Origin: JBGPBY01 sp041481485
GTDB lineage: Bacteria; Acidobacteriota; Terriglobia; 20CM-2-55-15
Length of the DNA stretch: 31,426 nucleotides
Reading direction: 5' to 3'
Assembly: GCA_041481485.1 (NCBI GenBank)
Contig: JBGPBY010000013.1
Coordinates: 1 to 31,426 of the forward strand
The notes below the pieces were generated by a model. The model was not told the DNA's origin, searched no databases, and saw only the letters and a program-made list of their open reading frames with translations. The position numbers and the translations under genes are program-made. Shown piece after piece: positions 1-7,626 of the stretch. Within the stretch, counting starts at the first letter, position 1. Each line of letters opens with the position of its first letter.

Positions 1-1
1 A

Positions 2-3000
2 TCCGCTTCAAATGGATCACACATCCTTACTGCTGAAGTCACTGATAGCGCAAACTTCATCGTCGCTTCTAGCGGTGTGTCGGTCATCGTGGATAATGCC
101 GCTCCCAGCGTGAACCTGACAGCGCCAACCACTGGAACGTTTGTTTCCGGAACTTCGGTCGCTTTGACGGCGAACCCCACGGACACCGGCAGCGGCGTCG
201 CGGGCGTGCAGTTTAAGATTGATAACAACAATCTGGGAACAGAAAAAACAAGTTCTCCCTTCACCGTAAATTGGGACACTACCTCATTTACCAATGCTGC
301 TCATACAATCACGGCCGTGGCGCGCGACCAGGCAGGGAACCTCTCGCCGGCATCACCTGCTGTTTCGGTTACCGTAGATAACCTGGCCCCGTCGGTTTCC
401 ATTACCGCCCCTGTTAATAATGCAATTGTCAGCGGAAGTTCAGTCACGGTATCGGCTTCTGCCGACGATTTAGGAGGGTCCGGTGTCGCGGGTGTTCTAT
501 TCAAGTTGGATGGAAATAATCTTGGTGCGGAGGACACTTCCTCTCCGTTTTCCGTTGTGTGGAATACCACTACAGTTGCAAACGGAACCCACTCGTTGAC
601 AGCGGTAGCACGTGATGTATTAGGAAACTCGTTCACATCCACTGGTGTGACACTGACTGTAAGTAATGCTGGTACGCCTCCGGGTCCGCTTAGCATCAGC
701 GAATTTACTCCCACGGGAGCGTCTGGTCCGTTCGCGATTGTTAAGGGACCCGATGGTGCCCTCTGGTTCACGGAGCAAAATACACACAAGATCGGAAAAA
801 TAACAACGGCCGGCGTAATCAACGAATTCAATCCATTAACTGCAAACTCGGCTCCTTCGGGCATTACGGCAGGACCAGATGGGAATCTCTGGTTCACCGA
901 ATATGTAGCGAACAAAATTGGTCAAATTACAACATCAGGAACCGTTAAGGAGTTCAACATTCCGACGGTAGCTTCCGGCGCCTATGCGATCACGGTGGGA
1001 CCCGACAATTTAATATGGTTTTACGAAAAAGACGCCTCCAAAATCGGACGCATCAGGACAGACGGTACTTTTGCGGGTGAGTTTCCTATTGCAAACACAG
1101 GTCAGAGTGTAAATTGCATTGCCAGCGGCCCGGATGGCGCACTCTGGTATACGGAACACGATTCCAACAAAATTGGACGAATGAATACATCCGGCACCGT
1201 AACGAATGAGTACACGCTGAATGGCGGGCCAAATTGTATTGTGACCGGGCCAGACGGCAAATTGTGGGTTACTGAAGATGCCAGCAGAATTGCCAAAATC
1301 ACTGTATCTGGAACTTCAATTTCCATACAGGAGTTTACGGTTCCGAAAGTAGGTACTGGCGCTTCGACACCGAATAGCATCACCATAGGGGAGGATTCCG
1401 CATTATGGTTTACCGATCATGGAAGCAGCAACTCGGCAGAGATTGGGAGAATTGATACCAACGGCGCAGTGACACAATTTCCTCTGATTCCGGGCAACAG
1501 TTTGCCAAAGGGCATCGCAGCTGCCGGAGGGTCGTTGTGGTTTACAGAACAGGCCACCAATAAAATTGGGCGGCTCGATGACCAGGCGCCCACAATCAGC
1601 ATTGCCACGCCCTCGGCCGGCCTAGTTGCGGGTTCAGTTACAATTACGGCAAACACATCAGACAACGTTGCGGTTGTCGGCGTTCAGTTCGTATTGGATG
1701 GAAGCGTCGCTATCGGGGCGGAAGTCACTTCGGCCCCGTTTTCCATAGCCTGGGATTCCAAATCCGCATCAAATGGCGCCCATTCCATTACGGCTATCGC
1801 TCGAGATGCAGCTCTATTTCGAACCACATCCACTCCTGCAGTAGCGGTAACGGTGGACAACATTCTGCCAACAGTGTCATTCTCAACGCCCGTGGACGGG
1901 GCTTTCGTCACGGGAACGCTTACAGTTACGGCAATTGCGTCGGACAACATCGCGGTGGCCGGCGTCCAATTCAAAGTTGATGATGTAAATTTCGGAGCGG
2001 AAGATACAACCTCTCCATATTCCTTCAGCTGGAATACAGTTCCCCTGACCAATGCAATTCACAAGTTAACGGCTGTTGCGCGAGATACCGCAAATAACAC
2101 AGTTCCCGCCATTGTTAACGTGACTGTAGATAACCTTCTGCCCGCAGTATCGATAGCTCCGCCATTACCTTCTTTTGTGGGCGGAACAATACAAATTTGT
2201 GCAAACGCATCCGACAATAATTCAGTCGCAGGGGTTCAATTCAAGCTGGACACCGCAAACTTCGGCGCCGAAGACACCAGCTCCCCTTACTGCGTTAACT
2301 GGGATACAAAGACTGCGACCAACGCTGCTCATACCATTACGGCTACGGCTCGAGATGTTGTAGGACTTTTGCAGAATGCAACATCGGTGACTGTCACTGT
2401 AGACAACATTGCACCGACCGTGAATACACCGACCGTTACGATTCCGCCAACGGGATGCGGCGTGACGATTTCGACAACTGCCTTGGATGCGAACGGAATT
2501 GCGGGGATATCCTTTTTTGTGGATGGCCTATTGATTGGACCAGAAGACACCACCTCGCCATATTCTGTCGTATGGAACTCAATCACAAGTGCGAACGGCA
2601 CTCACAGTATCACTGCCGTGGCGCGCGATATTGCTCAGAACACGTCGCCAATATCCACCGCTGTTTCTGTCACCGTGCCGGTTGGAAGTTGTCCTCCGTC
2701 GTTTGCTCCAAGAACTTTTTCCATCACAGGTTTATCCAGTCCCGTTTCCCCAAAGGCTCTGGTTACAATCCAGGCAAATATAAGCTCTGCCTATTCGGTG
2801 GACTTGGGTCTCAACCTTAAAATGAACGTGACTCCAAAAGTCCAGTCGGCCATGCCATCCGCAGACGACTTTGCATTCGCGTCGGGAGGAGGCAAGACAT
2901 TAAGTTGTACCGTACCGAAAAACACCACAGCTGTGACGTGCGGCGGCTCAACTTCAATTTCGGTTCAATTCGGCACCATTGCCTCAGATATTCAATTCAC

Positions 3001-3412
3001 AGCGGAGAGTTTAACGGCCAGCGGAGAAGTCGTTTCTCCCGCGTTGGCGGCAGGGACCACCTCGATTGCACCCGCAAGACCCGAAGTTATTGGCGTATCA
3101 GGGAGCACAACGGGAGCCAAGTCATTCAATGTTGTGGTTATCGGATATTCGACATCCCGTGATATTACGAAAGCGACATTCTCATTTACGGGAACCAATA
3201 TAAAACCAGATCCAGTCACTGTGACATTCGGCACGCTGTTCTCAGACTATTTCGATAAACCAGAGTCCTTTGCAGCCGGGAGCGTTTTTAAACTCACGAT
3301 GCCGTTCTCAATCACAACCAGCAGCAGCGACGTGAAAGGCGTGAGTGTGACACTGACGAATAGCCAGGGAGTGTCTGTGGGCGGCGCTTCCAGCACTGGG
3401 ACTATTCCGTAA
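2..3412 (+). CDS. Large Ig-repeat / Vgb-type beta-propeller protein, 5' end outside window
   Basis: The frame is open from base 2, and the residues before the first possible in-window start (GTG at 77) already match the repeat consensus, so the gene starts upstream. It carries one partial and about six full bacterial Ig-like repeats of roughly 90 residues, each with a VTVDN linker, a GVQFKLD-type strand, a SSPY/F..W turn and a HxxTAVARD strand. Between the second and third full repeats lie seven propeller blades of the form GPDGxLWFTE...KIGRI (about residues 205-505 counted from base 77), as in the virginiamycin B lyase/NHL-like propellers. The last ~230 residues form a different beta-rich, Ser/Thr/Gly-rich domain. 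Such architectures are typical of secreted or surface proteins; the signal peptide would lie upstream. No Vgb lyase activity should be assumed from the blades alone. Nothing ties it functionally to the T6SS apart from position. Confidence 0.85.
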   Translation, partial: SASNGSHILTAEVTDSANFIVASSGVSVIVDNAAPSVNLTAPTTGTFVSGTSVALTANPTDTGSGVAGVQFKIDNNNLGTEKTSSPFTVNWDTTSFTNAAHTITAVARDQAGNLSPASPAVSVTVDNLAPSVSITAPVNNAIVSGSSVTVSASADDLGGSGVAGVLFKLDGNNLGAEDTSSPFSVVWNTTTVANGTHSLTAVARDVLGNSFTSTGVTLTVSNAGTPPGPLSISEFTPTGASGPFAIVKGPDGALWFTEQNTHKIGKITTAGVINEFNPLTANSAPSGITAGPDGNLWFTEYVANKIGQITTSGTVKEFNIPTVASGAYAITVGPDNLIWFYEKDASKIGRIRTDGTFAGEFPIANTGQSVNCIASGPDGALWYTEHDSNKIGRMNTSGTVTNEYTLNGGPNCIVTGPDGKLWVTEDASRIAKITVSGTSISIQEFTVPKVGTGASTPNSITIGEDSALWFTDHGSSNSAEIGRIDTNGAVTQFPLIPGNSLPKGIAAAGGSLWFTEQATNKIGRLDDQAPTISIATPSAGLVAGSVTITANTSDNVAVVGVQFVLDGSVAIGAEVTSAPFSIAWDSKSASNGAHSITAIARDAALFRTTSTPAVAVTVDNILPTVSFSTPVDGAFVTGTLTVTAIASDNIAVAGVQFKVDDVNFGAEDTTSPYSFSWNTVPLTNAIHKLTAVARDTANNTVPAIVNVTVDNLLPAVSIAPPLPSFVGGTIQICANASDNNSVAGVQFKLDTANFGAEDTSSPYCVNWDTKTATNAAHTITATARDVVGLLQNATSVTVTVDNIAPTVNTPTVTIPPTGCGVTISTTALDANGIAGISFFVDGLLIGPEDTTSPYSVVWNSITSANGTHSITAVARDIAQNTSPISTAVSVTVPVGSCPPSFAPRTFSITGLSSPVSPKALVTIQANISSAYSVDLGLNLKMNVTPKVQSAMPSADDFAFASGGGKTLSCTVPKNTTAVTCGGSTSISVQFGTIASDIQFTAESLTASGEVVSPALAAGTTSIAPARPEVIGVSGSTTGAKSFNVVVIGYSTSRDITKATFSFTGTNIKPDPVTVTFGTLFSDYFDKPESFAAGSVFKLTMPFSITTSSSDVKGVSVTLTNSQGVSVGGASSTGTIP

Positions 3413-3422
3413 TGCGGAATAG
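3402..3422 (+). terminator. Hairpin over the stop codon, possible weak terminator
   Basis: An 8-bp perfect stem (CTATTCCG / CGGAATAG) closes a 5-nt loop that contains the TAA stop of the Ig-repeat gene. It is followed by a short T-poor tail (cctttagttat), so intrinsic termination would be weak at best. The next gene starts 58 nt downstream of the stop. Confidence 0.3.
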
Positions 3423-3470
3423 CCTTTAGTTATAAGAAAATCTTATGACTTGATTTAAGGAATTCATCGC

Positions 3471-3935
3471 TTGGAAGCATTTAATATTCTGGTTCAACGG
3501 GAAAAGATCGACGGCAGTCTGGTTACAGGATCAATTTCCATCAACGGCCGTGTGATTGGGCAAACCTATGAAAATTCGAAACTGATGATACCCGCCGGAA
3601 CCTATCCCGTTCATATCCGTTATGTCTCTGGACACAATTTCGTTCAAGGCCCCTTCGGCACAATCGCGAAATCTGGCGATTTCTTACTTGAAATAGCCCA
3701 CGTTCCAGGCAGATCCGCAATACTTTTTCATGGTGGAAACAATGCCAAACAATCCAAAGGATGCATCTTACTTGGAGCTGTTGGCAAAGACCCCAAGATG
3801 CATATTCCATTCTTGTATCACGACCACCCTCTACGGAAACTAAGGACTCTTTTCTACGGTACCGAGTTGCCAGATTCGTCTCCAGCCAAGGCGATCACTA
3901 TTCGTGTCAGCGATTTCAACGCCTGCTACCTTTAG
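3471..3935 (+). CDS. DUF5675-like small protein
   Basis: 154 residues beginning at TTG, with AAGGA about 10 nt upstream. The fold signature is of the DUF5675 type: an early beta-rich half (GRVIGQTYEN, PAGTYPVHI) followed by FHGGNN at residues 86-91 and SKGCILLG at 95-102. The His...Ser-x-Gly-Cys arrangement recalls the catalytic region of L,D-transpeptidase (YkuD-like) folds, although the spacing is short. There is no signal peptide. It lies just before the DUF2169/DUF4150 module, and a 235-nt gap separates the two, so it may be its own transcription unit. A peptidoglycan-related role, perhaps as a secreted effector, is inference only. The function of DUF5675 is not established. Confidence 0.65.
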   Translation: MEAFNILVQREKIDGSLVTGSISINGRVIGQTYENSKLMIPAGTYPVHIRYVSGHNFVQGPFGTIAKSGDFLLEIAHVPGRSAILFHGGNNAKQSKGCILLGAVGKDPKMHIPFLYHDHPLRKLRTLFYGTELPDSSPAKAITIRVSDFNACYL

Positions 3936-3981
3936 CCGAGAACCTACCGTCAACGCGCTCGTCTTTTTTTGGCACCGTTAT

Positions 3982-4046
3982 ACTACTGTCGTACTTCTGA
4001 GCCATTTTCGACATGATCGCCAAAGCTGAAACTTTCAGACAGTAGT
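3982..4046. repeat. 9-bp perfect inverted repeat in the gap before the DUF2169 gene
   Basis: ACTACTGTC (3982-3990) and GACAGTAGT (4038-4046) are exact inverted copies separated by 47 nt, in the 235-nt non-coding gap 3936-4170. The gap also contains a seven-T run near 3964-3970 without a convincing hairpin before it. The inverted repeat could be an operator or a long-loop structure. I see no gene in the gap. Confidence 0.35.
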
Positions 4047-4170
4047 CGACGGTGTCGCTGAAATCCCCACATCACGGTGATCCAAAGACTCACTTCAGCT
4101 ATAATCAGCCGTTCGTTCGTAACAAAAGGAATCTCAGATTCCGGAAAGGAGTCATTCGGGCTCATTTGTT

Positions 4171-5223
4171 ATGTGGCAACTTGAGAATCGAACGCCATTC
4201 GCGGCAGGACAAGGATGGATTCGCAATCGCGAAGGAGCAGAAGTATGGCTCGTTGTTGTCAAAGCGACGTTCGAGGTTCAAATTGATGGCACGACCGAGA
4301 TTTCAAAGGATCAACTGGATCCTGTGCGTGTGCCTGAATATTATGGTGAACCAGGAACAAGTAGCATTCGTTATGAGTCGGACTTTGTTCTAAAAAAGAC
4401 GACCACCGACGTGATTGTTGTCAGCAATGCCCATGCGTCTGGCGGACGACCAGTCCACCAATTGGATGTCGCATTGAGTGTGGGTCCGATTAACAAAAAA
4501 TTGCGCATCTTCGGTGATCGGGAGTGGGATTTTGGCGAGATGAGCGCACCCAAACCATTTATAAAGATGCCGTTGATATACGAAAGAGCATTTGGAGGCA
4601 GGGATTCCCTTTCACAATATCCTGAAAGAGACTGGGAATGGCGAAATCCAGTTGGCCTCGGCTTTGCAGTTAAGGGAGAACATCTGCATGGCGCTCAGGT
4701 TCCAAACATTGAATATGCAGACAAACTGATCCGCTCATGGAATGACCAGCCAAATCCGGCCGGCTTCGGCGTAGTCGCCAGCCACTGGCAACCTCGCGCT
4801 GCATTCGCCGGAACGTATGGTTCCCGCTGGGAGTCGACCCGGCAGCCTCTGCTGCCTGACGATTGCGACGACCGATATTTCCAGTGCGCGCCTTTGGACC
4901 AACAGACTCCCTCATTTCTGAATGGTGGCGAACCCGTTAGTTTGCTGAATTTGAGCAGTCGAAGCCCCCTGGAATTCGGCCTGCCCCAATTCGATTTGTT
5001 GCTTCAAACCAGGTTCACGGACGGTGAGAAGCGATCCCATGAGAAACCGAAGTTACATACAGTGATTCTTGAACCGGACATTCCAAGAGTTTCACTCGTA
5101 TGGCACAGTGCGCTGGAATGTCACGCGAAAGTCTACCAGTTGGCAAGCACACGGATCGAATGGAGACCTACCGCAGCTAATGATGCTGAGGAACCTGTGG
5201 AGGACCTGATTGACCTCGTTTGA
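4171..5223 (+). CDS. DUF2169 domain protein, T6SS effector adaptor/chaperone type
   Basis: 350 residues. The N-terminus has the DUF2169 signature: ENRTPFAAGQGW near residue 5, then VWLVVVKATFEV near 25-36, a conserved YGEPGTSSIRYESDF stretch near 55-70, KKTTTDVIVVSNAHA, and a GDREWDF motif in the middle. Family knowledge: DUF2169 proteins are encoded beside DUF4150 (PAAR-like) toxins in T6SS loci and act as adaptors that load those toxins on the VgrG tip. Here it leads a cluster that continues into the ketosynthase-like gene (14-nt overlap) and the DUF4150 toxin. The ATG at 4171 has no close Shine-Dalgarno; an AGGAG lies about 19 nt upstream, so the start is moderately secure. Likely cytoplasmic. 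Confidence 0.88.
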   Translation: MWQLENRTPFAAGQGWIRNREGAEVWLVVVKATFEVQIDGTTEISKDQLDPVRVPEYYGEPGTSSIRYESDFVLKKTTTDVIVVSNAHASGGRPVHQLDVALSVGPINKKLRIFGDREWDFGEMSAPKPFIKMPLIYERAFGGRDSLSQYPERDWEWRNPVGLGFAVKGEHLHGAQVPNIEYADKLIRSWNDQPNPAGFGVVASHWQPRAAFAGTYGSRWESTRQPLLPDDCDDRYFQCAPLDQQTPSFLNGGEPVSLLNLSSRSPLEFGLPQFDLLLQTRFTDGEKRSHEKPKLHTVILEPDIPRVSLVWHSALECHAKVYQLASTRIEWRPTAANDAEEPVEDLIDLV

Positions 5224-6271
5224 TAGCGGAGTGTATGTCGTTGGTGTTGGAGCCGTAACTTCCATAGGCAGGACAGCATGGGCGTCGGCCGCTGCAGTAC
5301 GCGCTGGCGTCTCCGGATTCACGCAACACGAGTTCATGGTTGATTCGGTTGGAACTCCCATGACTGTCGCGTCTTTCCCCTGGCTTAAGGAGGACCGCGG
5401 AATTTCGGCACGGGTGGAAGACTGCCTCGTCGGTGCAATTCGCGAATCTCTCTTCCAATTGCCCAAGAACTCTGACCATTCATCAATCGTGTTGATCCTC
5501 AATCTACCAAGCCACAGACCAACTCTTCCTCCCGACCTTGCGAAACGAATGGACAAACGCTTGCGACTGGACTTCGCTGGAGTCTTTGAGCGTGTCAGCA
5601 TTACAGAAGCTGGTCACGCCGGCGGGTTCGCCGCGTTGCATTCTGCAATGCAGATTCTTGCCGATCGGCCGCAGACTGTGTGCGTTGTCGCTGGAGCAGA
5701 CTCTTACCTTGACCCCGATATCCTGGAGTGGCTTGAGTCTACCGACCAGCTGCACGGTGCCGGCGAACGTAATAACGCCTGGGGGTTCGTCCCTGGCGAA
5801 GGCGCAGGCGCGCTGCTTGTGGCAACCTCGGACACTATGAAACGCACCGAGCTTGTGGCGCTGGGTTATGTTCGTGCGGTTGGACTTGGCCGCGAGACTC
5901 AACTAATTGGTACCGGATCGGTTTGCCTCGGAATCGGTTTGACCAATGCAGTGCGTCAGGCTCTTGCAGGTCTGCCTGACGATCAGAAAGTAACTGATGT
6001 TTATTGCGACATGAACGGCGAACCTTATCGCGCTGACGAGTTCGCATTTCTAGTTTCACGAACTCGAGAGAAGTTCATTTCGGCATCCCACTTTGTAGCG
6101 CCGGCGGACTGCTGGGGCGACATCGGCGCCGCGTCCGCACTACTTCTCGTCGGACTGGCCTGCATTGCCGGGAGAAAAGGCTATTCCAGGGGCCGTTCTG
6201 CCTTAGTGTGGGCGAGTTCTGTCAACGGAGAACGTGGCGCTGCGGTAGTCGAAACTGCTGGTCCGCAATAG
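5210..6271 (+). CDS. Thiolase-fold (beta-ketoacyl synthase-like) protein, apparently non-catalytic
   Basis: 353 residues from TTG at 5210, with GGAGG (5199-5203) just upstream, overlapping the DUF2169 gene by 14 nt (translational coupling). Ketosynthase landmarks are visible: VVGVGAVTSIG at 9-19, the helix-preceding segment ITEAGHAGGFAAL at 131-143, GFVPGEGAGALL at 192-203 (the conserved PGEGAGA turn) and GDIGAASALL at 303-312. The nucleophile position, normally ACxSG, reads AGHAG. The first catalytic His region (normally HGT) reads CDMNGEPYRADEF at 266-278, and the second (normally GHxxGAAG) reads WGDIGAAS. All three catalytic residues therefore seem to be lost. It is probably a structural or accessory partner of the DUF2169/DUF4150 loading module rather than a fatty-acid enzyme. 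Many such relatives are labelled 3-oxoacyl-ACP synthase by similarity. Confidence 0.82.
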   Translation: MTSFDSGVYVVGVGAVTSIGRTAWASAAAVRAGVSGFTQHEFMVDSVGTPMTVASFPWLKEDRGISARVEDCLVGAIRESLFQLPKNSDHSSIVLILNLPSHRPTLPPDLAKRMDKRLRLDFAGVFERVSITEAGHAGGFAALHSAMQILADRPQTVCVVAGADSYLDPDILEWLESTDQLHGAGERNNAWGFVPGEGAGALLVATSDTMKRTELVALGYVRAVGLGRETQLIGTGSVCLGIGLTNAVRQALAGLPDDQKVTDVYCDMNGEPYRADEFAFLVSRTREKFISASHFVAPADCWGDIGAASALLLVGLACIAGRKGYSRGRSALVWASSVNGERGAAVVETAGPQ

Positions 6272-6280
6272 GTACTTTCG

Positions 6281-7132
6281 ATGGCAACCATTAAAGTCAA
6301 TGGAACTGTCAATGGTCTGGTCCACAAGGGTGGCTCTTGGATGTCGATTGCGACTGTTCCGGACGTTTGCAAGACGCCTACACCTGGCGGACCAGTCCCA
6401 ATGCCTTATCCGAACATGTCGCAGTCGAGCAGCTTGGCCGATGGGACGACAACCGTGAAAGTTGACGGCGGCAACATGGCGGCAATCAAAGGCTCGAAAT
6501 TCTCCATGAGTTCCGGCGACGAACCGGGCTCTGTCGGCGGGATAAAGTCCAATACTTTCAAGCAAGCTTCAACATGGATACTGTATTCGTTTGACGTCAA
6601 GTTGGATGGCGGCAATGCATGCCGCTTCTCGGACAAGAAATTCCAGAACAATGAAAATACGATCGATGCAATGGGCGTCATACCGTTGGTCGTACAGGTA
6701 TTGGTTGACGACGTCAAAATGAAATGCGGCGAATTGAACCAGTACGGCGAACAACAAAAAGTTTCAGGAGGCGGCAAAAGCGATCGTGACCACGTACCAG
6801 CGAAAAGCTCTCTCCTCGCAAGGGCAGAACAACTAAACGGCGGTACTCTGGATCCCTGCCAAAAAAACGCCATCGTCAAAGGTGCGTTGTCTATCGTGAT
6901 ACCAAAAGGTGTGCATCAGCAGATCAGCAGGACTTACGGCGGCCGAGCAACTCCTGAAGCCGATGCAAAAAATCTACAGGGAGCGGCTAAGAAGGACCTG
7001 AAGGAAATCAAAGACTGTGGAAAACTCGACGAAGCCTGCGCTAAAGCCTACAAAAAAGCAGCAGCAAAGATCGAGAAAATCACAAATAAGCAATATGATA
7101 ACTGGTTGAATAAAATGCTCGCAAGCTGCTGA
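6281..7132 (+). CDS. DUF4150 (PAAR-like) protein with C-terminal putative nuclease toxin domain
   Basis: 283 residues. Residues 1-125 fit DUF4150, the PAAR-like spike-tip domain: a Gly-rich start (VNGTVNGLVHKGG), PDVCKTPTP...PVPMPYPNM, then a VKVDGGNMAAIKGSKFSMSSGDEPG stretch and a Cys/Asp-rich end near 105-118. Residues 126-283 are a distinct C-terminal domain with SDRDHVPAKSSL at 167-178 and IVIPKGVHQQISRTYGGR at 205-222. A DH-x-P motif followed ~40 residues later by a conserved His is the layout of His-Me-finger/HNH-type toxin nucleases, but I cannot assign a named family. It starts 9 nt after the ketosynthase-like gene, and two immunity-like genes follow. It is probably a specialised T6SS effector carried on VgrG and delivered into a neighbouring cell. 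Confidence 0.82.
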   Translation: MATIKVNGTVNGLVHKGGSWMSIATVPDVCKTPTPGGPVPMPYPNMSQSSSLADGTTTVKVDGGNMAAIKGSKFSMSSGDEPGSVGGIKSNTFKQASTWILYSFDVKLDGGNACRFSDKKFQNNENTIDAMGVIPLVVQVLVDDVKMKCGELNQYGEQQKVSGGGKSDRDHVPAKSSLLARAEQLNGGTLDPCQKNAIVKGALSIVIPKGVHQQISRTYGGRATPEADAKNLQGAAKKDLKEIKDCGKLDEACAKAYKKAAAKIEKITNKQYDNWLNKMLASC

Positions 7133-7179
7133 CACACCCGTCTGACAATGGTCAGCAGGCGAATATGAAAGGGAGAATG

Positions 7180-7626
7180 ATGGATAGCAAGGAATTTATT
7201 GCTTGTATTGGCAAGCCGGAAGATGCTCCTGAAGTGCAGCGAGTTCTCGCAGGCATCGGATTTACGAAAAAATTGAAAATGCCAAAGGACGACATCGATG
7301 CGCGCGTTACCATGCCCCAAATGGGCCTATCGCTGGTCTTTAAACCTGAAGGACCAAAGTCAAGCCGCTTAGTTCTTAATGCCGCCCAATTCATATCTGA
7401 TACTGAAAAAGGGAATATGAGCTTCCCAGGTGCACTGCCAGCCAAGCTTGTATTCTCTGATGGACAGGTGGAAGCACGCGTCAAACTCGGCAAACCTTTC
7501 GACACCAAACCCGCTCTTCGTAGAGATATCTGGAAGTTGGAGAATTTGAATCTTGCAATCAAGTATTCGAAGGATGCTCCACACAAGATTGCCGTGGTAA
7601 CGGTCGAAATTCCCTTGAAGATTTGA
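7180..7626 (+). CDS. Putative immunity protein, single-domain copy
   Basis: 148 residues from the ATG at 7180, chosen because aagggag lies directly upstream; ATGs at 7165 and 7177 are alternatives in the same frame. There is no signal peptide, so it is cytoplasmic. One ~140-residue domain: an N-terminal FIACIGKPED...VQRVLAGIGF helix-like segment, then alternating strands GLSLVFKPE, LPAKLVFSDGQVEARVKLGK, and D-W-KLENLNLAIKYS...VVTVEIP. The same pattern occurs twice in the next gene. Its place directly after a DUF4150 toxin, and its cytoplasmic nature matching a nuclease-like toxin, suggest immunity. The family is not recognised. Confidence 0.7.
   Translation: MDSKEFIACIGKPEDAPEVQRVLAGIGFTKKLKMPKDDIDARVTMPQMGLSLVFKPEGPKSSRLVLNAAQFISDTEKGNMSFPGALPAKLVFSDGQVEARVKLGKPFDTKPALRRDIWKLENLNLAIKYSKDAPHKIAVVTVEIPLKI

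Noticed and set aside
5210..6271. Fatty-acid or polyketide synthesis enzyme
   Set aside because: The catalytic Cys and both His are absent and the neighbours are T6SS effector-loading genes, with no acyl-carrier or reductase gene nearby.
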